Source: Manduca sexta (taxonomy: Eukaryota; Arthropoda; Insecta; Lepidoptera; Sphingidae). Taken from it: DNA of 64,000 nucleotides. The position numbers and the translations under genes are program-made. The notes below the pieces were generated by a model. It made no database searches, was not told where the DNA came from, and saw only the letters and a list, made by a program, of their open reading frames with translations. The stretch covers positions 14,343,826 to 14,407,825 of the forward strand of contig NC_051140.1 in assembly GCF_014839805.1 (NCBI RefSeq). The letters are read 5' to 3'. Below are positions 47,929-59,465 of the stretch, piece by piece (the stretch's first letter is position 1; each line of letters opens with the position of its first letter).

Positions 47929-50900
47929 CTGTAAATGAATATGCTAGGGTGAATGTCAATTTTGAATAGTACTAAAAATATCAAAAATTTCTATTTCTAT
48001 CCGCAGTAACTACTAAAATATGATGTGAGACAAAGTATCTTATTATTTAACAGTTAACACAATGGACTTGCCTTTGATTTCTTAATGTATGCCTGTTTGT
48101 AGAAGTCAGAGAAGAGATAGTAGAAGAGGACGGCGTGCATGCCGATCCACCAAACGAACGCGCGTGGGTAGTCACAGTCAACGAATAGCAGCTGGAACGC
48201 GTGTAAGAATACCAACACGAATTGAATCTGAAAAAGAAAATGCCTATCATTCAAATGAACATAGCAATTATCTTTAAAAAAACAATCAGTATAGTAACAT
48301 GTACATAAGAGTTAAGACAAACGTGTTATCTTATATTTTTAATTTCGCATAATGGGTGCTGAAATGTGCTTATTAAATAGATTATTTGGCCAATAAAATA
48401 AAATACGAATAGTAGATACCATTTGCAGAGCAGTGAGGTATTTCTTCCACCAAAGGAATTTCTGCACTTGCGGGCCGAGGGCTGCGAGCATGTAGTACGC
48501 GTACATTATAATGTGGACGAAAGTGTTTAGCATGCCAAAGAACGTAGAGTGACCGCCTGGAACAAAGTCATTTGTTAGTTATACTTTTCTTTAGTTCAAT
48601 ATTATTATAATACGTGTGTGTTGTGTTAACTCTTAGGCCTTTTACTTTAGCGACATTTGTGTATTGGCCATTCTAATAGTTTTCACCTAATCTGTTAGTT
48701 TTACTTTTTGTGGCCGTTAATAAACAAACATCATAATCTTTTACAAGAATGTTAGATTGCTCTAATTATAATCTTGGATACTGACAAAAAGTGTAATATC
48801 ATGCAGCTTTGAAATGTTCTAATTCTAACTATGATCTAACAGCAAATATTAATTTATCATACCGGAGGCGTCTAAATTTTAAAGTCCATTTTTCGAGTCT
48901 TTGAATATAAAACAGGTGACTCTACGATGTACATATATAAAAGCAATCTTAAGTGCATTTTATTGTTCACAACCTTCCGCGTTGATAAATTATATATAAA
49001 AGGAAGAAGTACAGTAAACAAAGCGGAAACTAAGTAACTACTAACTATGCAATTAATCGAAAAATTTACCGAAGGCCGAGCATATTATTTATACATAAAG
49101 CAGAGATGACCATCTCTATTTCCGAGTTGTAAGTATGTTCACTCAAGTAGTTCGTTTATTAAACGTATTTCCCGTTTCATACTAATCGATTCAAGTGAAG
49201 ATGACACGTAGATTTATTGTTTAAATAATCAGTTTGTTCAAGAGATGGACTTGCGCCGCGCGGACTAAAGCAAACTTAATTTGACGTTAGTCGGTGTTGT
49301 TTCAAGTAATGTTCTAGCGTCAGTTGTAATGCATCTAGAAAATTCTACATATGATCGAGTGTAGTGTAGGTTATGTTTTTAAGATTCCTCGTTATTTTCA
49401 AGTACGCCTAAGAGTTTACTCACAAAAAAAATGTTAAGTAATGCCGTGTACTTGACGTGTTTGCGCACAGCTACATTTCTGATTGCGGTGCCGGGCTATT
49501 TATTATTCAAGCAAATACACAAATACGCATTATGGACATGTTTTTGGGAAGCAAGTTGATGACCCTCTATGAGACATTAGTTACACAAATGCTTATTTCT
49601 CTTTATGCCAGTTGTGTATTACGTCAGGCGACCAAACCGATGATTGCACGTAGAGACGCCATTTTCTCAGCTTTTTAGATAGCTTTTCCTAAATTTTTAT
49701 AAAGGAATTTTTGGTAGTATGTGATATGAAAAACCGAGATAGTATTCAACGAAATATAATCATATTATACTGTATTACGTAGGTGTTACATTACAGGCCC
49801 TTTTGAAAGAAAATTATGTTCGCACATTACCATTGTACACGTACGTAAATAATTCACATCGTCTTACTATCAACAAATATGTATTTTAGCATTGGTTTTC
49901 TTGTTGACTTATTAAATTAAATACACGAACGTCGCAATTTGCGTACTATAATATTGAATCAGATCTTTTAAGTAGATCGAGAACAATTTACACGCATAAC
50001 CTAATAAGGCAGATATTCTAAAAGCTATGCACAGTTTACGTGTATTGGAATGGTAAAGGCAAACACGATATTTGTATTACATATAATTATTCAGTCATGG
50101 TAGAGTATTATAAAATTTCACTTTATGATTTATCTTGGAGATGCCTGGTAATAATTGTGCAAAACAAGTAGGGCAGTAAAAGGGTAGGTACCAGGTTAAA
50201 GGCCTGTTCAACCTTTAATGGGTCGTGAATTGTGCTCGAACATCTGTCTCAGTGTTTAGCTCACTGTCGAGTATGTTATGGTCATCGTCACAGTGTTGGT
50301 CATAAAATGTAGTCTTAATATTAATATGAGAAGTAATCAATTATGACACGCTGGCACAGAAATAAAGAAATAAATTTTTAGTTGAAGTGATGATCTCGAA
50401 ACCATGACACGACTTAAATCTGAGATAGATAATATTAATATAACGATTTTGGATATTTAAATGCTATAATTTATTAATATTTTTGGAATATATTTTCCTT
50501 GCTGTTTAAAGTACTAACGTTATGGGTATTTTTCAGAAATGTATAATCTATGTCTCGATTAATTGCCTAGTGCTTACTCCTATTTATTTATCAAAACATG
50601 AGTTGCAGCGTATTTCCCCGCATTTTCCCACTAATAAAACGGTCAAGTGATTTGATATCTTTATTGCACAATTTGACCCGCACCACTATTATAATTTATA
50701 AATTCACGGATAAGGGAGGTTATTAATATCCGTGAGATAATGTGGAATATATATTATCAATTATATTATTAGTGGGTAATAGGTACTTAATATTTATCAT
50801 ATTAATAGTTGTGGCCACGGCTTCGCGCACGTGGACATCAGTGTGTCCCAAAGTTTTTCCCGCGTAAATTCCAATTCACGACTTTTTTTATAACCACGCG

Positions 50901-53900
50901 AGTTCCTCAAAATTAATCGTTATATTTCAGTCAAATGACCATTAGTGTAGCCAGTGTAACTACTGGACATAATAAGACTTAACATCTCATATCTTAGGAT
51001 GGCGAGCGCAGTGGAATACCAAACAATACTTTTTAATTCAAGGTTTTGGATGGTGTTTCTATTGTTTATAGGCGGTCGTATCGCTTATCATCAGACGAAC
51101 GGCAAGCGCGTTTCGTATTCAAAGCAATAAAAAATATCTTGGTGAATATAGAGGTTACACATATCTATCATTATAATAATTCTTCGGAATGAACTGTATT
51201 CACCATCAAATCCAAAACAGTTACGTCAAATCATAATTTACTATTAAAATGCAAACATAATAAAAATAAACGTTGTATTCTATAAAGACATTAATATCTT
51301 TTATCTGCGTAGATTATCGTTCATGAGAATAAATAAAATCAAGTATGACACATTATTTATCTTCGAATAGTCTCAAATTTAATCAGAAGCTTAAGATATT
51401 TACTTAACGAATGAAGTAGATTAATATCTTCCCAGTAAAAGGCTTGAAGGTACTATGACTAGCAGTGGGACAATATGTTATACAGAGACGGTATTACATA
51501 GATAAGAATCCGTATGAATATACATAATTATATTAATGCGAAAATAACTCTGTCTTTCTGTAACGTTTTCGCGACCAAACCACTGAATTAATATTGATGA
51601 AATTTACATTGAACTAAGCTTGAATAAAAAAAAGATATAGGCTAATTTTTATCACGAAAATTAAGTAGATGGACTTTTATCCCGGGAAATCTATTTCACG
51701 TACGCGAAGCCGCGAGAAAAGCTAGTGTTTCTATATTATATTTATTTATACCTATTTATTCTCTTGTTATTGCATGTATCCAGGGTTAGCATATAACGCT
51801 TTATGCAGATCGCAATAAAGATTTGTGGTCAGTTTTTACGAGCGACCTGTTTGAACTTTGATACCAGTATTATCATTTTTAAATATAAACTTCGTTTTTA
51901 TCCTATACAACTGTAACTACAAAGAACATAATACGAATCGGGTTATACATTCCATACGATAGGCCGGCATAATTCTGGCGACTGGCGAGAAACATATCTC
52001 TGTTCTTTATAATAGATCCGGTATAATGATAGGGACATCGAACTCACGACCTCTGATTTTACAATTTAAATGCAAAATGCAGTATAGGGGCTATTGACAT
52101 CTATAATAACGTATTTTTGTTGGATGCCCGCTACCACTAGATATGCAGAGGTCACGACATGGCGCACAATGTTACAAAGTTGACACCAATTTACAATAAT
52201 AACAAATTATTTATATTACGTCTTTAAGAATTGTTAAAACTATTCACAAATATGCAATCTTTGCCACGTTAATATCTAGTTAGTCGAATTTTATGGCTAT
52301 GATGGCATGAGAATTCCTTACAATATTTCAAATTGTAAGTAATTCTCATACCGTCGTAAAGTAAATTAAATCTTTTTATTAATCTTTTAATATTTTTTAC
52401 ACTCGTCTTCTCTATAATAATATACACCGTGATTTTGATATTCGTTTTGAAACTAAAATGATTGATGAACAATTTGTAGGACAAAAAAAAATTATAGTAC
52501 CGTAGATAATTAAAAAAGAATATATTTTTGATAGTATTTTTTACTCGTTCGAGTTTGATAATCATAGTAACGTCGCGACAATTAATGCATAGTTATGAAT
52601 GGCACCGATCGTAGTGATCGTAATAGTACGTGAGATTTAATTCCATTACCACGAGTTCTCAATATTATTCCTAAATATTCATTTTAATATTTATAAAAAA
52701 TATTTTTTATTTTATTACATTAGTATTTTTTTTAAATTCTATTATCAATACAGAATTTAAAATTTACGGTTTCAAAACGACTATAAAATCACGATAAATA
52801 AATCTGTTTTGTTTATTTATTTATTTGGAACAAATTCACGCGAGCGCAGTCGCAGACAGGTAATATATATAAAAGGAGGCAGGTAAAGTGCAATGCTGGT
52901 TTTGACTGGTCATCGAACTTATAACTTTTCCAATAAATATAGCTGATCCCTAACATTTGAGCAAGTTTTCGAAACAAAAGCAAACTCAACTTGGGTTTTT
53001 GTTCCAATCCAAATTGTCGATTTCACGGCATACACGTAAGCTACCAGGCTATGAATATTATTCTAATTAATATAGATCTTTTATTTGTATAATTAAAGTT
53101 TATTATCCAAAACAATAGCTTTATACCGCAATACTCATTATGGTTTCAACTAAAAAAAAATGATTTTATTATACCGTATCTTATTATCGGAAAACTGTAT
53201 CTATGCCATTCATTGTTTTTAAACTAATTAATATATGATGAATTTGTTCATCTCGTTAATATACTACGAATCACGCTAGATAGAAGGATTAAAATGCATA
53301 CAATTTCAATAACCTTATATTTCATTACAACTTGACTATAAGGAAAATACTTTACACTTATACCTCTCTATTATGTAAAATATGTATCTAAACGCATCGT
53401 CACCACTTTATACCGATTAGTTATATTGAATTGTGAAGGTGTACCGGGCATTAAATTGCTATGGCTGACTTGCGTCCTCAGTCCTCACTCATAACGCTTT
53501 ATAAACTAGCATTGAGATGTACAAATATAAATAAAAAACTCATGCATACAAAGGCAAAACGTTTTTACTAGACTAACTTCGAGTTTACGCGTGAATCATT
53601 GATATAAACATAACCTTTGCACAACTTTGCATATGATTTAACAGTGTTGTCCAAACAAAGGTATTTGCGCACCTGCCTGCGATGATAAAGGGATAAAATA
53701 ATTTCGTATTAGGAATATAAAACTGGTATTGAACACAATTAGCATAAAAGAAACCCATTTGTATTTTTCCAAACTGATGGACTATTTTTAAACATCTTAT
53801 TATGATATTTAAGGCGTATTATTGTTTTGTTTTAACATACCATTCTAAATATAGGAATGTAAGCGCGTGTACACACTGGTTGTTTTTGCCGCATTTATCT

Positions 53901-56900
53901 TCTATGTACAAAAGGTATAGCCGCGTGTAAAGAAATAAAAATTCTGCATACGCGGGATAAATACAGCGAATGTAAACACTATACAAAACATACAATTAAA
54001 TGGTGTAACAACTGACCTGGTGTGAACTTGACTCCGAACCACACGGACATGGGCATGATGCCGTGGTGGATGACGTGCAGTTTCGACACGTGATCAAACT
54101 TCTTGCGTAACACGAAGAAGAACTGGAAACAATAAGCTTAATTAAAATCATAATAAGTGTAGATGAAAATTATTTTCAAAATTTATTTTATCAATATGTC
54201 TAAAATATGAATTCTAATGAAGTTATATTTTGGTTTTACGCAATGTCTGGAATTATTGTTTGATAACTTCCATATCTGACTCAAGACTTGCGAAATTTAA
54301 CATTTAAGTTCCCCTTAAAATAATTTTGTACGTTCTTTTACTATATTAAATAAGAATACAGCATTGTTTTTTTAAAGCACATTGAGATTTATTTTTATTG
54401 AAGACATCCATATTTACGATTTTTTTTTAACTATTTTTATGAAAAGTATAAAATTAGTGAATATAAAATTTAATTTTTATTATAAAACCAACAGTATTAG
54501 TTTCAAACAACATTATAGAGACTAGATAAGATTTTTTTTTAAATTTTTTTTTTGGAAATGGCAATACGTTTGTTAGCCTGGCAGGGCCGGCTTTTACAAA
54601 CACACCGGACTTTCGGGTGAATGCTTTAGGCACTCGATCCCTTAAATTAGAAGACTTATAATATTTGTTCTACTTTCTTTATAAGACATTTTCAATATGA
54701 ACTACAAGAGTCAGAGAGTAAGAAAGTAGTTCTCTTCTCGATATCGAACAAAAGTAAGTAATCATGTTTACTTCCTACTGTCCTTGTTATTTGTTATCTA
54801 TAAATGACTGCCTAAGCGAAGTCATGTCCCCTATTTTTCACTATAGCAATTCTAAACTAACAATCCAATATTCTCAAGAAAGAAGTCAATTTAAGAATGC
54901 AATCTTAAACACGTAAAAACATGTTAAAACAATTTACAATCAAATTATTTTCTGTTTTGAAATGATATTTGAGCAAGATCTTCGAGGCTTATTAATATTA
55001 TAATCTGTATTATTACTACAAAAATATATGTAAAAGACAAAGTTATTATTTGTTTGTTTCTTTTAAATTCATAAACAACATTCTATAATATTGATATATT
55101 TTTATGGTAGTAGGTCATTATAACGAGGAAGTAAACAATTATATTAGATTACTTGGATGTATGCAAATAGAGCGTGTTGACCATGTTCTGTACGGAAATA
55201 ATAAGGACTCTAACAGGCTTCAGTGCCGGTCGCCTTGACAGTGATCATGAGTAAATAGGCGAAAACTTATACTTGGCGTTAAAGCACGAACACATCAAAT
55301 GGGCGAAGGCAGACCACAACGTTAAGTGCCAGTACCGGCGAATAAACAACTTAACCAAAACCAACAACGTTGCTTTATTATAACACTTAATCATAACCTC
55401 ATTAGAACGTAATGTGTATGTTCCTATTAAAAACGCCAATAAAAATGTTTGCCTCACGTAATTGCATGGTTCAAGTGCAGTAAGTACTCGTTATGATTTC
55501 AGCCTTGTTACATTTCCATTTTTAATTTGGGTTACATAACCAAAATTATTTTGGTAAAGCATTTATTCGTTATCGTTTAAAAATTTAATTATGTGACAAA
55601 GCATTTTGTAATTTACATTTATTCATAATGTTGTATTACCCCGCGTTTAGGGTGTTTGTTCAATGAATAGTAAGCAGGAATAACTTAAGAAAAAAACTGC
55701 TATGGTGGACAAGGCCTTAGTGGAGCAGGCACGTGTATTTTGTGTAATTCCGTTGTCCGATAAATTTCCGATTTTGCCCCACTTATTCGTTTGAAACCTC
55801 GTGTATAAAATCTAATGACGCCAAAATTATGTTTTAAAAATAATATTATTCAAATAAGTATATTTCGTCATATAGTTCCGTGTCTGTATTTTTTGTATAC
55901 GCTTAAATAAATATAGCCCTTGAGTATGAGTATGACTCAATACTGCGTTGTTTTAATATACACATCCAATTAAAACAATTGCGTTATGTATTGCAAAAAA
56001 AAAAGATGCTCACCGTGTCGAAGAACTCTGTAAACTTCGAGAAATAATACCACCAACATCCTCGTGCAGTCTGCGAAGCAAAAACAAAGGTCAGAATGTT
56101 GCAGTGGTCAAGCGGACTCGACGTGTCGACCACCGACACGGAAAACTACTACCTGCCAATAATTATGTGATTACGAGATATCATAACATTGCCTGTGATA
56201 GACTTTTGCATATTACTGTGTGATACCGGGGTTACACGTGTGGGAACTTCACACACTAATGACAATATTACGTCACCTTTGATCGTATTCTTATGAAATA
56301 TAGACATTATTACTGTACAACATCTAGCACACCGATATATTTTTAGTAATTATAACCACATATTTGATTTAATCTGCGATGTAAGATTTTTGTACGTAAA
56401 TCACAAACAACTCTTAATTAACAAATTTTTAAACATACTAGTATGATATTTTTCAAAGTATTAATAGTAATTGAGCATTATTGCGAATTGTTTTGGGTTG
56501 TATTTTTTATATTTTCCCGGTCGCTAAGCAAGGTTAAATCTAACATTAGATCTAATTTACTTAATTAAGATAAGACACAAATTGCACTCATTGATGCACA
56601 TTCACGTATTTAGACTTGGTTAAAATAGTTGTTGATTATTTTTTTGGTCTATATGATGATCTATGTACCCAGGTAAGTATCATATTTATTTCATTTCGTT
56701 TTCCGTCAGTGACGTTTTCAAACAATAGGTTTCATTATAAAGATGTTATCCGCATTTTATTGTAATATTATCTTTGCAGAATTTTCAAGCTTATTTTACA
56801 GTGGATTTGGTTGTTTTTACAATAAACCATGTACCTAATAACACCGTCCTCTGGAGGATCAAGTACCGAGCAATATGGGGTAGAAAAAATCCACACAAAG

Positions 56901-59460
56901 TTTTAGCCTAGTATTCGTTTGTGGGACCTCACCGTCCGTATCCGATTTATTATTCCATTACACCAAAGAGGCGCAATCAATAAAAATCATGGATTAAACG
57001 ATCGCATAATAGATAAGATATATAAGGCAATTACGTGGCGATGCGAATGAACTTGAAGGCAAACAACCCAACCATGTGCTGCATTAGATACATTGTAATA
57101 TTATTTACCAATAAATTAATAGTTGTTTCATATTCTAATGAAATAGCACTACTTTTATATAATTAAGGCTATAAATTTAGCGTTTATTATTATTTTAGAA
57201 AATTTAACTATAAAGTATGATAGAACCGATTCTAATAACATGAGGATAATATAATCTTTAAAATGTAACTAATTGTTTGAAAACGGCATTAAAGCGGAAA
57301 GGAAAAAATAATAATATACTTACGCATATCACGTACACGAAAAATATATAATCAAGAACTATTTTCAGACGAGGCTAAATACGTTAATAAGGACATGCAC
57401 GTGGTATATTTGCCAAATAAAATGAAGGATAATAGGATACTTAGCTCCTAATAAAATTATAACAAAAGAATCTCGTTTTATTGTGCCCGATGTGGATACT
57501 GACATTGACAGGTTCCGCCCACAGCTCATTAATTTAATACATGAATAATTTAAATATCTCCACATATATTACGTTATAGCATCATCTAAAAAAAACCAGC
57601 AATAAAATGTTGAAGATTGTAATATTTTCTAATAATAATAATATGTTATCTTCCGCTTGTCTGGATTCTACTCCAATGAGTTACGGTGCGATATTATCGT
57701 AGGTACACATTTCAAACCCACTGTAAAAACTACACCTAGTTTTTATGAACCGGATGCCTGCCAACCTGCTTTAGGTATGTGAGTCAGGGAATTCATGTTG
57801 GAAAAACTCTCCAATGTATTACCTCAATCACAAGCGTGATTCTCACTTTGGACAATTCAATGTTATTTTTTAGATTCGAATAACACCATTGATTTGCACG
57901 GAATGAAAGTATTTTATTGACGCCACCACATAAACACTAAACACATTTTTATATATTTTAGGGACTATGCCTTACGTAGATTATTTTTAGTTTATAAATT
58001 TGCAAAACGACAATATTCAGTAATAAAAATAAAGTTCCCGATCTTACGGTAATTTGTTTCGTAATGACTGTTGTTGCACTCAGTTAATTTTTTCGGGATA
58101 TATGCCCGAAGGTCCATACGACATATTATATAATTTTGTTATGTCTCACACCTTATGAATCGTCACTCGTAAGCCCATGATAACATCAACAATTTCAGAC
58201 TCAAAATATAATAAAATAATAATATCTCGTAAATCCATAATTTTAAGCATTTAGCAGTTTTTTTTACGTTTACGTGAGTGTCTGCACTTTTAAAACTCAG
58301 GACTTGCATTTGCTCTTTATTCTTTAAAATTGGAGAGTTATAATCTTTTAAACTAAATAAAACTACAGTATTAAATCTTACCCGCAATGCTAGAGGATTG
58401 TCGGAGTAGTCAACGGGCTGGCATCTGAAGCTGTATGAATGGAACCAACCGCTTACTATACTCTAAAAAAATAAAACAACATATAAATTTAAAAAATAGC
58501 ACATCATTAACAGCCGATACTAGATAACAAACTTAAAAAAAGACAACTATCTAAAGTATTTAAATTGATATTTTTAATAATTACAGCATTGTGTTGACAT
58601 AAACGAGTATATATGTACATATAAAGCTGAAGGTTAACGCATATAGAAAGTCAAGTTGAATGTTCCAACCTAGCTTCCTTGCATATCAGAAATTTAAGCG
58701 GGCCAAATCGCAAATGAAAGTGCTCAAAATGAAATACATGCCGTAATTAGGATCGGACATATAGATAACATTTTATAATCCATTTCGTAAAATGTTCAAG
58801 AAGAAATAGTGTTTCAGGATAATTTTGGAAAGGTGAAAGATAGGCAATTTCAATACTTCATGAATTAAATGCGTTAAAGCATTTCATATAAAAAAAAAAC
58901 AAGCTAGAACGGATAGTACGACCAGAGAGGCTCGTCAAAGATTTCTTTTTTGTTAATACATTTTGATATACTACAAGTAATCAACACACATTCTTCATTC
59001 ATATAACTCACCTCATTAAACAACCAACAGCTGAATATAACTTGGAAGAGGTTGTACCAGATAAGGACAGACTTTAATTCGTACGGTTTCCTATTTTCCA
59101 TAAACTTCGGTCCTGCCACCTGTGGAAATACCAGTTACCGTGTCATAAAAAATATATTATTGATCTTGATTACAAACTAGACACATTTAAATAAGATAAT
59201 AAAAATCAGTAATTCACGCATAGGCAACTTCCTAGAGAAAACATTATTTGCATGTTTAATGTGTGACTCAAATGAGATTCATTATTGTTTAAAGAATAGT
59301 AACTTAAGGAATTACTCACTTTGACTATGAACACATATGTGAGACAAATCGCAAGCGTCGGTAAGGGTGAAGACATGAGGAACCAGTCTTTGACCCTTTG
59401 ATCACTCTTGTTGTCCATCAGGTCGTTGTACGCCGCCACTACCCTATTGAGCACCTCCAT
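47782..59460 (-). CDS. ELOVL very-long-chain fatty acid elongase (8 coding exons, complete)
   Basis: Eight exons on the minus strand (59460-59320, 59119-59012, 58462-58382, 56070-56014, 54122-54017, 48556-48420, 48227-48072, 47928-47782) join in frame to 310 residues plus TGA, the usual ELOVL size. ELOVL enzymes are multi-pass ER membrane condensing enzymes that add malonyl-CoA-derived C2 units to long-chain acyl-CoAs. All family motifs are present: KxxExxDT at 122-129, the catalytic histidine box HVIHH at 145-149, HxxMYxYY at 179-186, and TxxQxxQF at 206-213. The LHVIHH form and the KDWFLMSSP and CWWYYFSKFTEF segments resemble the ELOVL1/7-like insect group, but the paralogue is not certain. 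The C-terminal tail (263-310) is hydrophilic, Lys/Glu-rich, and lacks an obvious KKxx retrieval signal. Introns are GT-AG except the last, which is GC-AG. It converges on the CPAP1-type gene. Confidence 0.97.
48072..48227 (-). CDS. Elongase coding exon 7 (residues 211-262)
   Basis: It begins IQFVLVFLHAFQLLF, completing TxxQxxQF, and holds the last membrane helices up to FYKQAYIKKSK. The acceptor TTTTTCAG is strong. At the 3' end no GT is available at the frame-compatible position; the boundary AAG/GCAAGT is a consensus GC donor. Without splicing the frame would stop five codons later. Confidence 0.92.
48420..48556 (-). CDS. Elongase coding exon 6 (residues 165-210)
   Basis: The exon continues the split glycine as GGHSTFFGMLNTFVHIIMYA, then YYMLAALGP, and ends YLTALQM. 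It carries the HxxMYxYY motif and the first half of TxxQxxQF. Acceptor TTCCAG, donor GTATCT, leaving phase 0. Confidence 0.95.
50945..51132 (+). mobile_element. Widespread lepidopteran repeat (non-coding)
   Basis: It contains AATAAGACTTAACATCTCAT followed by GGATGGCGAGCGCAG, and CGTATCGCTTATCATCAGAC with CGAACGGCAAGC at the 3' side, then a short A-rich end. These paired motifs mark a very common lepidopteran interspersed element. Class uncertain. Confidence 0.55.
51520..51725 (+). mobile_element. Dispersed repeat with CGCGAG...GCTAG terminus
   Basis: It begins near TTAATGCGAAAATAACTCTG and ends AAGCCGCGAGAAAAGCTAG, the same 3' architecture as the repeat at 16600-17055. It lies in the large intron of the elongase gene. 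Class uncertain. Confidence 0.55.
54017..54122 (-). CDS. Elongase coding exon 5 (residues 130-165, histidine box)
   Basis: The exon encodes FFFVLRKKFDHVSK, then the catalytic HVIHH (residues 145-149) and GIMPMSVWFGVKFTPG. Acceptor TTTCCAG, donor GTCAGT. It ends in phase 1 within a glycine codon. The next intron is the longest of the gene (5.46 kb, 48557-54016). Confidence 0.96.
56014..56070 (-). CDS. Elongase coding exon 4 (residues 111-129)
   Basis: This 57-base exon encodes TARGCWWYYFSKFTEFFDT and carries the KxxExxDT signature that precedes the catalytic helix. Acceptor TTCGCAG, donor GTGAGC, phase 0. It is too short to be found by ORF length alone; it was placed by motif and splice sites. 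Confidence 0.94.
58382..58462 (-). CDS. Elongase coding exon 3 (residues 84-110)
   Basis: This exon of 27 codons encodes SIVSGWFHSYSFRCQPVDY and then SDNPLALR, matching the conserved CQPVDYS loop of insect elongases. Acceptor TTTTTTAG, donor GTAAGA, phase 0 at both ends. Confidence 0.93.
59012..59119 (-). CDS. Elongase coding exon 2 (residues 48-83)
   Basis: The exon encodes VAGPKFMENRKPYEL followed by a hydrophobic segment ending FSCWLFNE, the typical G-P-x-x-M-x-x-R-x-P-x-x-L motif of ELOVL proteins and membrane helix 2. Acceptor is CCACAG, donor GTGAGT, 36 codons, phase 0 at both ends. Confidence 0.95.
59320..59460 (-). CDS. Elongase coding exon 1 (residues 1-47)
   Basis: The start is MEVLNRVVAAYNDLMD, followed by the conserved KDWFLMSSPLP segment before the first membrane helix. 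A good acceptor (TTGTTGCAG) lies just 5 bases upstream of ATG on the minus strand, so the 5' UTR continues in at least one further upstream exon. The donor is GTGAGT (59319-59314), phase 0. An upstream in-frame ATG at 59478 lies inside that intron and was not used. Confidence 0.93.
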
Positions 59461-59465
59461 TTTCA

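Larger units (their letters stand above)
48557..54016 (-). other. Large intron 5 of the elongase gene
   Basis: 5.46 kb, mostly AT-rich. It holds two interspersed repeats (about 50945-51132 and about 51520-51725). No further exon-like sequence with coding bias was found. The remaining stretches show nothing I can identify. Confidence 0.8.
54123..59319 (-). other. Introns 1-4 of the elongase gene
   Basis: The introns are 59120-59319 (200 bases), 58463-59011 (549), 56071-58381 (2,311) and 54123-56013 (1,891). They contain AT-rich DNA with only weak repeat scraps, such as a short SINE-like fragment near 55700-55740. Nothing coding beyond the listed exons was seen. Confidence 0.8.
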
